Below are positions 1-10,815 of a stretch of 64,000 nucleotides of DNA, one piece after another (position 1 is the stretch's first letter; every line of letters begins with the position of its first letter). The translations under genes were made by a program, and so were the position numbers. The stretch is from Cenococcum geophilum 1.58 (taxonomy: Eukaryota; Ascomycota; Dothideomycetes; Gloniales; Gloniaceae): NCBI GenBank assembly GCA_001692895.1, contig KV748199.1, positions 1,612,001 through 1,676,000 on the forward strand, read 5' to 3'. The notes beneath the pieces were generated by a model. The model saw only the letters and a list, made by a program, of their open reading frames with translations, searched no databases and was not told the DNA's origin.

Positions 1-825
1 AACTCGTGTGTTGCTGAGATATCTTAAATTATGTTCTTCCATATAAGAGTCAAAGGACGCTCCTTTTGCGATCGGTAGGTTAATTAAGTTGTCATCTTTA
101 ATCTCTTTGTGGAGCCGATCTAACGCCTTCCGCCGCCCTTCGCCGTAGATAAGCGGCATATAAATATTAAAAATGCCTAGTAGAGAGTATGCTGCATCTT
201 CTTCGCGTTTTGTCTGGCGTTTTGCTGCCCATAATATGCGCTTATTTATACTAAAATAAGACAAAGGCCTTCCTCGAAGGGCCTAGATAACGATTCCTGT
301 TATCTCATAAAGAGTTTGTTCTAGTGATTGCTTATCACCAAGCCGCGTTTCCTCCTTAGAAAAAAATTTAACTAATGCCGGTGTAATAAGCTCTTAAAGC
401 GTCCAACTACGAGTAAACCATCTGCTTTTCCGGAATGCCGGTTTCCATCTTTGGGAGAACTGGTCCTCTCCAACGGAGCTATTGTCTAAAACGTCAGACA
501 AATATACGTAGCACTTAGCTGTGTCCTGGTATAAGCGAAACATAGAGTTGATAGCTTCTGTAAGCTCAGCGCTGCTTGATTTGTTAATACAGCAAGTGTC
601 AACCCAGAAGTATAAGAGACCGTTCTTAGCAGCTTGCTTTCCGCAAAATCGGATCTTTGTATAGCCAGCTTTGCTCTTGCCTGTACCTTTTATTATGTCT
701 TTAAAAGTGACCTCCTTGTTATCCACTCCCCAAGTATGCGAAAGGATAGCATATTGCGGTGTCTCATTGTCAACAAACTCAATTAGGCTAAAATCGCCAT
801 TATCTTTAGATTTTAGAAGACGCAT
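1..825 (-). pseudogene. HET-domain (heterokaryon incompatibility) gene, RIP-inactivated, runs off the left edge
   Basis: Starts at ATG 825. The translation carries classic HET-domain blocks: YAILSHTWG near residue 25, FWVDTCCIN near 73, a YQDTAKCYVYLSDV block and FRKSRWFTRSWTL. The frame stops at 394-396 (TAA) exactly where the family has Gln (TLQEL becomes TL*EL), and again at 283-285 (TAG, IQAL becomes I*AL). Past both stops the same frame goes on through AAYSLLGIF, MPLIYGEG and GASFDSYMEEHN to the window edge, so the rest of the gene, often a NACHT/ankyrin or WD region in this family, lies outside. Both stops are C-to-T changes in a CpA context on the coding strand, as RIP produces. HET proteins trigger cell death on fusion of unlike strains; this copy cannot make a full protein. 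Confident about family and lesions; the domain after HET is unknown. Confidence 0.9.
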
Positions 826-1500
826 TATGCTGATAAGTCTATTAGAGAGTATTGGAAAATGTAAAGATGAGTATATGACAACTTACGTTAAGCAGGCGCA
901 ACGATGTTAGCTGTCAGACGTTGGGAAATGGTTTGGGGGGGTGGGGATAAGCGAAATAATGCGCAACTAGGCTGTCCCGAGTTTTCTTCTCTTGGCGTTC
1001 GGGGCCACCAATAGCGTCGCTGGTGCGCCATAGACTTAAGGGCCTCCACAGTTTGCCTGCGCTAGCAGGGTGGCCAACCCGCTCCGGCTATAGGGTCGTA
1101 AGCCGCTTGAAGATAGCGGGTGGGCATGTAGTTTTGTAACCTAGATCTAACGCTTTACCGGATATATAAAGTGGAAAGTTTGCAGCAGCACTCGAGGGGG
1201 AAGCCGGTTTCGCTAGCGACTATACCTCAAAGCTAACTGCTCGCACAGTCCAATCACTTACCTAATCATTTCCGGAACTTGGATAAACTTGTCTTGTTCC
1301 CAGACCTTCTTTGCCAAGGCTGACCTTGTCAAGACGCTACCCGCTTTTGGCAAGACCTTCGTAAGAAGGTCTGGTACACGGTTCGGATTTTTGTTAGTCC
1401 CGCGCGGGGTATTTAGGCCTATATACACCTACTTTAAGCCAAATTATCTTAACTTCCACAGCTCCCTAAGCTATTCCCGATGGCTAGAATTACTAAATTA
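826..1500. other. Spacer between HET relic and transposon block; short inverted repeat
   Basis: I see no gene here. Base composition is still near normal to about 1450 and then turns AT-rich. An exact 11-bp inverted repeat sits at 1301-1311 (CAGACCTTCTT) and 1363-1373 (AAGAAGGTCTG), flanking a 51-bp loop. A 70-codon open frame from about 1289 is unlike any family I know and is probably fortuitous. Confidence 0.4.
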
Positions 1501-1569
1501 AACCTGGCGAAGAAGACTACGTTACCCAATTTACCTAATTCTAATTTATTGTCTTATTGTCGCGCCCGA

Positions 1570-4400
1570 CGCCCCTAAGTTATAGCAGCCGCACCTCTCC
1601 TATAACTACTGCTGCCCTCTTCCTACCGTAGCTAGAGTACCCAAACTGACGAGCTAGCTTTAAATAACAATTGAGGACTATAAGCCTTTTATTTAGAACG
1701 CGAAAGAGTTAATTTAATATTAGAATAGCTGTATAAGCACCGCTGGAGCTTTATAACTTTTATTAAGCATTATATAACCGCTTCTAGCCCTTTTAATTAT
1801 AATATGCTAGAGCGACGTGTAAATAGGCTATAGAAGGCAATATTTAAAGAGCTAGAGGTTAAGGAACGGCTTATAGTGTATGGTGATTGCTGGCTAGGAA
1901 GGCTCTATTAAGAACCTTTGTGTAAGTAGATAGAGTAAGAGTTAGAGGATCTTATACGCCTAAGAGAAAAGAACGGGGTTATTATTCCTAGTAGGCTTAG
2001 ATGATTTAACGCTAAAGAACTAGTTAAAAAGCTCGAGCTTAATATAATTACTGCTAATGTATAGCGCCTTGCTCTAACACTATAGAGCTTCTTTATAGCT
2101 TTAGTTTAGCAAAGGTTATATACCAATTCTTGCGATATTACGCCTTACTATAATAAGCTCTTTATAGTGTGCGTAATCCTAGTAAATATACAAGCCCCTT
2201 AAGCTAGCTTTCGGTTCTATACTACTTTAGGGGTTTATTTATATAATATAGGTATTAAGCGAAGGTATATTGCACTTCTTTATAAGTTAGGAGTTATAAT
2301 ATTATATACTGGCCTTACTAAAATACAAAAGGAGCTAGAGGAAGTTAGTAGGGTATATACTTCCACACTAGAGGGTTTAGATAAGACGCCTCTATTACTA
2401 TAGGCGGAGGGTATAGTTAAGGTATCTCAGCTGTAGATCGCGTACTTTAGGCGTCTTGGTCACTACTAGTATAATAAATAGTAACTTTCTTATAGCGTAT
2501 AATTAAGGTAACTGCTTTAAAGAACTAGAACTAGCTAATAGTTATATATAATAACTTTAACTAGAATAAAAGGGTTTAATATAAGACTACGTTAAACACT
2601 AATAAGTACCTCTCTACTACTACTTCTAAGCTTATACTTAACCCTAAGTTTCTATATAATGGTTTTCGCACTTTTATACTTAAACCTACGGAACAGCTTA
2701 CTTATAGCGCAATCTTTAATTATCCTAGTAACTAGGTAGATAGCTATACGGAATAATGCTAGTTATATTAAATTACTAAGGCCATTGCGTATATAATACT
2801 AAAAGTTAAAGAGCTTAATATTGCCGCAGACTTCTAGCCTAGTATGCCTATTATAGATCGTCTCCTTCCACAAAAGCTACGCCACTTTATATTAGGTCCA
2901 ATTCTAAAGAATAAAGGCACTCTAGAGGGCACGTATGGTATTCTTAGGAATATATTTAGTGGCGATAACGGCGAATACGGCTTTTAAGAGGGCTAGCTAG
3001 GGTATAAGGATGGATCCTTTAACAATGGTAAATTAGTCTTAATTAATGGCGATTAGAAGACTATAGGCCTCCTCTAATCTATATAGCAAGAGCGCTATCT
3101 TAAAGAGCGTTACTATAAATAGCTAAAATGGTTTCTTCCTATAGCTGGATTGTTCTATTAGCGAACTAACTATATAGATATAATATACGATATTTACCGC
3201 GGACTATCTAACTGCTTTAAATCGTTAGATTATAGTAAGGTCTACCTTAGCGCGTATTAGGGTTATAAGACGCCGTTCTATTATAAAGAGGAGGTCGCAA
3301 TTAAGTCCTTTAACGCCTGAATTACTGCCTACTTCTTTAGTCTTCTTTCTTAAAATATTAGGGATAAGGGTAATAAGGGGGTTAATAATTGGATTACCGG
3401 ACAAGATATTAAAAGAGGTAATAAAACGGCAGTAGTAAGAGTAAGATTCCTTATTACCTTACAGCGTATTTAAGAGGAGTTCTTCTTATCTAGCTAACGG
3501 TCCTATGGTAATAAACTAGTTAATAAGGTGTTCTAAAACCATGTTCGATTTATATAAGATATGGAGGTCTACCTTATATTAAAGTTTACTATTAAGTACG
3601 CTAATATAGGGCTTATTAAACGGGTAATTATTTACTACTGTCTTCTCTTTACTAGTAGTGTAAAGAGTTAATATATATAGTTAGCTTTATACCTTACTAG
3701 ATTACTTATAACTAAAGCTATAGAATAAGTCCTCTAAAGATTATTACTTACTAGCATATTGGTTAATTATAGAGGCCAGTAGGATAGTTAGTTTAAGATA
3801 GATTAACTTAATAAATATTACAATCTTATTCTTAAGCTTCTTCTTTAAGGCCGATAGAGAACTAGCTCAGATATAACTGAGTTATTTACTTAAGTATTAC
3901 TTACCGCTAGTTACTGCCTAGATCTGCGGTATGCTATAGAGGACGCGTTTAGCTAGTTTAATAGCACACATTATACGCTAGCTGACGCAGCTACTAATAT
4001 ATATTACCTTACGCTTAAGCTATTAACTACTATTATAAGGCGGCCTAGCGGACGAAAGAGTTACCTTAGCTATAAGGATATTGTTAATATTGGAACTTGG
4101 AGGCTCTCTAGGGGTTTAAAGGAAGGATAGCCTATAAAGCTACCTTCTAAATTAACCTTATCGCAATTAGAACCTTCTAGAGCTAAAAAGTAAAGAATCC
4201 TAAAGTAACTAGCTTACTACGACTTGCTTATTAATGGCTTTAATATAAAGCTATAGGGGCGTACTACTATAGTAGAAGGCCTTAACGATATTGATATAGA
4301 TAAGCCTAAGATAATACTAATTAATACCTTACTTAATAGAGCTGCACTTAATACCTAATCTCGCGGACTTCCTATCTAGTTCTAGTGTTTTATTTAATTA
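1570..4400 (+). pseudogene. RIP-degraded DUF6589-like protein (probably transposon-borne)
   Basis: No open frame survives, but reading TAA/TAG as the Gln codons they replaced gives long coherent protein. Near 2130-2340 there is a block with IVCVILVNIQ then a LYNIGIKRRYI-like stretch; near 2880-3130 PQKLRHFILGPI, GDNGEYGF and LINGDQKTIGLL; near 3560-3990 ILKFTIKYANIGLIKR, LALYLTRLLITKA, LVNYRG and a TASYCLDLRYAIEDAF block. The order and spacing resemble fungal and basidiomycete DUF6589 proteins, which are multicopy and often transposon-linked. Stops are almost all TAG/TAA at Gln positions. Boundaries are approximate; the family call rests on remembered motif layout, not a search. Confidence 0.5.
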
Positions 4401-4639
4401 GTAAGTTAACTATCTACTTATAAGGTATAACACTAATTAATATATAACTATTTAGGTACTTATTTAGGTATTTATTATTTACCGCTGCTAGCTCTTTATT
4501 ATTTACTGCTATAATTAGATTAGTATCTATATATCGCCTTTTCTTTTAAAAAGTAGCTAGATCTAATTAACCTATAGCTTTGCCTATAAGCTTATTAAAA
4601 TATTAGATACTTAGTTTAACTTTAATTATATTCTTAACG

Positions 4640-5500
4640 AGATTCTTAAATCTATTCCTCTTCCTTAGCTTCTACTATAGCTTTTGCCGCTTCCTTTACC
4701 TTTATAGCGGCCTCCATAATAGCCTCCGCAACTACTATCCTTTACGCCGGCGTTATCCGGCCGCTTATCTCACCCCTTACGCTCTTACTAAATAGCTAGC
4801 TCTAGAGACGTGTGGGATATTCCTTTTTAGATAAGGAGAATCTTAAACGCGGCGGGCCTGCCGGTAGGTTTAGGTATATTATATTATATTAACACTAGCG
4901 TTTTACTATTAATTATGCTTTTATAGCTACTACTACTACTAAAGTAGCAGGGTCCTTCTGGATTAAAATGGCGTTAGAAAAAGGGTTCTATAAAATTAAG
5001 AATCTTAATAGTACTAAAATAAGAGGCATATAGCATGGGAATAGGCTGAAACGATTCCGTGTATAAGATCCTAAGGAAATTAGGCTAGAAGACCGTATAA
5101 ATAAAAGTAACTATAGTATAGAAGAGGCCTTTATAGAAAAAGAGACACCTAAGGAGGAGGCCGTAGCCTAGGCAGAGAAATTAATAACTGAACTACTGTT
5201 ATAATAGATAAGGGCGTAGAAGCGAGTATAAGAACTAGAGGAAGCCCTATAAAGGAAGAGGTTAATATAAGAGGTAGAGATAACTAGGCTGGCAATATTT
5301 AATAGAAGTAAGTATAAATACTTTAACTAGGGGACAGTTAAATTCTTAGGTGGGGGAGGGGGACTTACTCTGTATCCTATAAAATATAAAGTTAGGCTAA
5401 ACTCCAGTAGAGTATAAAGTAATATTAGCTGTCGGGAAAGGTGTTTTCTAGAAAAAATTAGCTAGGCCCTTGCCTATAAAGCCCTTCTACCCTCTTATTT
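4640..5500 (+). mobile_element. Relic of a Ty3/gypsy-type polyprotein tail
   Basis: A frame around 4840-5300 reads (stops restored to Gln) FRYIILYQHQRF, SFWIKMALEKGFYKI and then HGNRLKRFRVQDP near 5034-5075, followed by a charged coiled-coil-like tail rich in Glu/Lys/Arg. An HGNRLKRF-type peptide is typical of the end of fungal Ty3/gypsy pol polyproteins, just beyond integrase. The sequence before about 4640 cannot be assigned. It could equally be the tail of a gypsy copy whose front was lost by nested insertion. Confidence 0.4.
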
Positions 5501-5594
5501 AAATAACTTAATCGTCACCGCCTATTAAAGAGTTTCTTTATACCTGTCCTTTATATATATCCCTTCCTCCTAGCCATACTATAATCTTATTACG

Positions 5595-8500
5595 CCTTAA
5601 GGATTACAGTCCTACTAAGAGGTAGCCTTCTACGAAAATCCTTCTATAAGTAAGCTGTTACTTAAAATACCTATTACTATAAGCAGCAACTCGTTTTCTT
5701 TCTTCTCTTTACCTTTATAATAAATACGTAAAGTAATTATAAGGACTAAGAATCTTCTACTATAAGCCTATTTTATTTTATTGCCATAAGGAATTAGGAA
5801 AAGAAGTTTAGTTTTTATAAGAAATAACTTTACGCGTAGTCTTCTTCCTTTTATCTTTATTGCCAATAGCTATCTCCTATAAGTATTTTATATTCTTACG
5901 CCCTATAATTTTTAAATTAATATTTTTATTTCTTTTTAAGTTAAGAGGAGAGCTGCTTTACTTTAAGAAATTAAAGTTAAGTATATTAGAGGTTAAAGTT
6001 AAGTATTATCTAAGTCTCGTCCATCCTTTTAAAAATTGTTAATGTTAATATTATTATTATATGAAACTCTTGGCAAAGAAAATCTAACCAATTAGACAAC
6101 TTTAACCGCTGGTTAAAGTTCCTTAACATCTTAATATTTCACGTAACGACCCTTTTTTAATTTACCTTTTTAGTAGATACTATAAGATCTTTATTTTAAT
6201 TTCCTATTATCCTATCTTATTTAGTAATATACGCCCATTTACCTTTCTTTCGCGTTAAGAAGACACTATTGTTACTTTTCTCTTAAATTGCTATCTATAC
6301 GCCCGTTACGCACGCGGAATTTCACTATATAAATACCTAGAACCATAGAGCTCTGTTTAAAAGGAAAGCTACTACCTTTACCTTTTATCCGGTCAATAGC
6401 CCTCGTATACTAAGGAAAGATATAGATAATAGAAGTTATCCTTAAAGCTGCTTTGAACTAGGAGTATAATATAGTTAAAGCTACAAAAAATGCGATAATT
6501 GAGATTAAAAAGGATGGGGAGCTTAAAAGAAGTTTAGAAAGTAAAGAGTAGGAGAACACCTTTGCGGACATTAGAAAGCTCTCTAAGATTACCTATAAGA
6601 TTAATAAAATTAAGGCGGTGCGGGATATAATTAAGGAGTAGGGAAATAAGCTTTTGGAAGGTCCCTATAAGCTCTTCTATATATATTACGCACTAAAAAG
6701 CATCCGTATCTTTATCTATTAGGTAAAAAGAAGTTAGATCTCTAGGGAGGATGCGTTAGAAATAGTTAATAATGCAATACTAAACCGCCTAAAACTCTTA
6801 AAAGCCAAAATCTTAAGGACTCTATACCTAATACCCTTAGACTTTCTTACCGCCTATAAGTTTAGATTAGTAACTGTTAAGAAGCTAATTAAGAAGTAGA
6901 AACTTATTTATTATCTAAGCTAGGGCTATAAGCTTTTAGTGCTAGCCTCAACTATTAAAACTAAAGAAAAGGAATCTGCACTAGAGCTAGTTACCTTAAC
7001 CCTCTACTATTACCTTTTAAAGAGGTTAAAGGCTTAAATACGAAGATACTGCGTAGCTCGTTTCTATTTAGAGGCAAGGTACCTAAGGCGTAAGGAGTAG
7101 ACTCTAAATCTGATAAATCTACGTCTTTAAAGGATGACCTTGTCGTAAGCTCCCTATAAAAACGTAGGGCTAGAAAGGCTTCTAAGAGATCCCTAAGGAA
7201 GAAGTTAAAGATAGGGCCTATAGAACCTCTGGCTTCTAGTAGAGCTAACAGGCAGAAGGGAAAGGTGGCTATAATTGCTAAAGCTAATAGAGAGATAATC
7301 GTTAGGAAACTATAGCTAAAGTGGAAAATAAAATGCTTATATTATTCTAAAACGCTAGCTAAACTAATTAAGACTTTTAATTCTAAGAAAGAGCTAGAGG
7401 ACGGTATCCTTTTTATCTTATAATAGTTTATTATAGCCTAGCAATTATTTAGTAGACCACGTGGGGTTAAGAAAGCTTATATTAGGCTTAAAGGGAGAAC
7501 TTAAATAGGATTTTCTCGGAATCCACTATGCCGATTTATTTAAATAGTGGGAAGACGCTAGAATTCTAGGCATCTTTAAGGAAGAGTTTAATATATATAC
7601 ACACCATTTATAAAAGACCGCTAGGAAAGAGAAAGATGGTATCCTCCAGACTATATGTTATTCTTTACTATAATAGGTAGTTTATATAAATCTAGAGCAT
7701 TACAGACACACTATAGCTTTATGCACTAATAATGCTACTCATTTTATTGCATATCCAAGCTATACACTCTAGTTTCTTAATGGCTATCTCCCTAAAAAAC
7801 GGAACTTGGAAATTAATCTTCTTTAGGTATAAGAAGGAGTGCCAAATTCTAGGGAAAGCTGGCTTCGTTCTTGTGTTTCCTTAATTAATAAGGGGAGTTA
7901 GTCTTATACGGAACTCCTACCCGGAATAAATAAGCTTGCTTTAAGAGCGTAGGGAACTTAATAGTAGAGGGTATATTAAGAATATGGAGACAGCCTAGAC
8001 TAAGTCTAATGCTAAGAAGTTTAAACTTAACTGGATGCCTATTACGTTAAAAACTGGAGAAGTACAATTTATAAAAGCTACTATTGCATAAGAAGCACCT
8101 TAAGCAACATTAAGCCGCTTAATTATTACTCCAGATTTAATTGTATAGAAATCCCTAGGCTTAAGAGCTAGTAGGAAGTTATATAGATAAATCTGGCTAG
8201 CCTTCCCCTGGTATTAGCTCCTATTAGCAAACCTATTACTAATGCTCCTCCATATAAATTCCTGGCCTATATATAACTGCGGGCAAAGAGTGCCCTTTTA
8301 AACGCTTTAGTTAGAAGACTTTATAGGATAATCCTTAAGTAAGGGCAGAATAGCGGATAATCCTAGATTTTACCTTAAATAATAAATATAAAGCATTTTG
8401 GGAGAGATATAGGGCGCGTATTACTAAGGCTATTCGGGATATCTAGAAGTAAAGATAGAGCTACTACGCTTTAGAATATTAGGATTGCTACCCTAAATCT

Positions 8501-9009
8501 TGGTCCCGATATCCTTAATAATAGAGTAGTGCCTATAGAAGTTAACTAGGAGCTAAAAGATATAAGTAAGCCTAAAGAAAATGGCTTCTGGAGTGCTGTT
8601 TCTAAACATTTACTAGTATTTATTAATACTCCGGAGGTTGCTAATAAACTAGTAGTATTAAGCCGCCTAATACCTTCGCTAATTTCAGAAAAAGGCACTG
8701 TTTTAGGAGAACAGGTAATTGATTTTAGCGTTCTATAATCTTCTACGTAGAAGGAGATATAGGCGGAAATGGATACTGTTTAAGAAAGAGTGTCTTTAAA
8801 TCTCTAAGCTGGTGCTTTTAGTATAAATAATAATATAAGTGTAAAGCTTAAGGTGAAGGGCGTTACGGATAAGAATAATGCGGAAGAAATAGAAGTAATG
8901 ATTAAGGAGGGAGTGTAGGCGGCTTTAGAAAAGTTAAAGGAGTGTTAGGCATTAGGCTATTTTCTGTCTTTAGGTATTTATTACCTACTAAGGGGGTTAT
9001 AAGGAAACG
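5595..9009 (+). mobile_element. Unclassified degenerate repeat element, copy A
   Basis: Aligns by eye over its whole length with 10813-14817, copy B. Shared anchors: TACGCCTTAAGGATTA at the left end, a GTAAGCTGTTACTTA box, a GTTCCTTAACATCTTAA box, then a long degenerate plus-strand frame (from about 6440) with peptides such as DIRKLSKITYKINKIKAVRD, LRTLYLIPLDFLTAYKFRL, HYADLFK and LINKGSQSYTELL. I do not recognise the protein. Relative to copy B it lacks about 260 bp near 7450 (B 12755-13020) and about 220 bp near 8440 (B 14040-14300). TAG stops at Gln positions show RIP. It ends against an LTR-like sequence. Confidence 0.6.
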
Positions 9010-9254
9010 TTAGGGGACAACGTTTTAGGTAGGGGTGGTAATATAGTAGTATTAAATGCCTTAGTTATTTTGGTTTATTTTCTTATTATATATAGGAGGC
9101 TTAGGGTTATATATATTATAGAAGGAGCTTAGGTTTTAACCTTACCTTACCTTAATATAATATAATTCTTTCCCCCCTCTATTTATTCCTCCACTTCTCT
9201 AGTATAATAAAAATGTTTATTAGTAGATTATAAGCACCTCCTACTTCTACTAAC
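9010..9254 (+). repeat. LTR-like sequence (TGTTAGGGG...CTACTAACA type), after copy A
   Basis: Begins GTTAGGGGACAACG (the first T of TG appears mutated to C) and ends TCTACTAACA at about 9254, matching a TG...CA LTR layout of about 245 bp. Its first 90-100 bp match 14818-14912. No matching 5' copy with clear target-site duplication could be found, so this may be a solo or hybrid LTR. Confidence 0.4.
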
Positions 9255-9359
9255 AATATTAAACTTCTCTATTTTTAAGCCGTATAGCTTTTGCTTTTAT
9301 ATATAACTTATTCTATAACAAACGACGTTACCTATAAGAGGTATAAATTCGGTAGCCTA

Positions 9360-10815
9360 GTTTGTACTAGTAATTATAAAGATCCTAGAAAAGCATATCC
9401 CGAATATAGTAGCACCCTTTCTTAGTAATATTACGGTAAAAGGAGCTAAAACAACCTATAGAGGTGAGGAGGCTTTACTAGGTATACGCCGCTATATACT
9501 TAAATATATCTAGTAGTTAGACGCTATATTTGTAGATTTAGAAAAAGTAGGCTGTATAATTTCTAGTACTAAATCGCACTTCTATAAGTCTAAAATAGTA
9601 ATTATAGGATACCTCTATAATAGTAATAGACGACTACTAGAGGCCTTAAAGGTAGCGAAGATTATTTTATAAAAAGAATATAAAGACGTCTAGTTAGTTA
9701 GAGCATTCTTAAGGGTATATACGTACTATAGGATATAAGTTATTGACTTTTCCATTATGGCGGAGCCTCTGTTACGGTTGCTTAGGAAAAGTATAGTGTT
9801 TTACTAGGGACTAGAGTAATTATAAGCAATAGTGACTTTAAAGACAGCTATTATTATAGCGCTAGTACTAATCTAAATTAATAAAGAAGACAGGCGCTAT
9901 TTATATAGGTTTAAGAGCGGGATATAGTTAAAGGGAGAATGGAAGTATAATTCTAGAAAGCTTAAGTATAGAGCTCTACTTTATGCGCTTAAGAAGTTCT
10001 AAGTCTAGCTATATAGAGCGCGATTTACAGTCAAAATAGATGCTAATACCCTAGTAGCCTAGCTTAATAGGTCAGCGACAGATCTCCCTAGCTTATTAAT
10101 AACTTGTTAGTTAGCTTGGATTTAGTTATAGGATTTTAGTATACGGTATATACCTAGAAAGGAGGATAGCGTAGTAGACGGCTTGCCCCAACGGCCCGCG
10201 TAAGAGGGAGAATTAAAAGACAAACCTAAGGAGGATTTAGAGGACTTTATAGATTTAGAACTTAGGTATATTACATATATAATAAATTTAATAGTGCTGT
10301 AAAATAAAGATCTAAACGACAGCCCGCTTAATAATATATACTCTAAAGAATACCGGAAGATTACGCGATAGCTATTAACGCTTTAAAGACCTTAAGAGAT
10401 GACTATAAAAGAGTTTAAAAGCTTTAAACGCAAGGCAGTCAAATTTAAGATTAAGGAATAACTCCTACTTAGAAGAATAAGCAAGAATATACTACTACGA
10501 AAAGTAGTAGATAGCGAGGAATATTAGAAGGAAATAGTGTAATAGATATATAATAAGAACGGATACTATAGGAAGGAAGGAACGTATATAAAGGTATTAG
10601 CACGATATTAGTGGCCTAAACTCTATAAAACGGTTAAGAAATATATAGAAAAATACCCTAAGTGCTAGAGATATTTACTAAAGCGAGAGGAGGAAGCCTT
10701 ATATTAAACTTAAATAGCTACCCTTTAAGAACAGGTCTTAATGGATATTATCTATATACCAACGGCCAAATTTAGAAAGCAGTATTTAGCAGTAGCTAGA
10801 GAGTACTACGCCTTA
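9360..10815 (+). mobile_element. Ty3/gypsy retrotransposon pol fragment (RT C-terminus, RNase H, integrase start)
   Basis: One frame with TAG/TAA restored to Gln gives, in order: the end of reverse transcriptase (IVAPFLSNITVKG, then VRAFLRVYTYYRI and DFSIMAEPLLRLLRKS near 9690-9800), RNase H (about 9890-10190, with YRALLYALKKF, VKIDANTLVA, RYIPRKEDSVVDGLPQRP), a linker, and the integrase zinc-binding region plus the first part of the catalytic core (ARYQWPKLYKTVKKY, YPKCQRY, EQVLMDIIYIP, near 10590-10810). The frame breaks off at about 10815 where copy B begins, so the element is truncated in integrase by nested insertion or recombination. Heavily RIP-mutated and non-functional. Confidence 0.8.
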
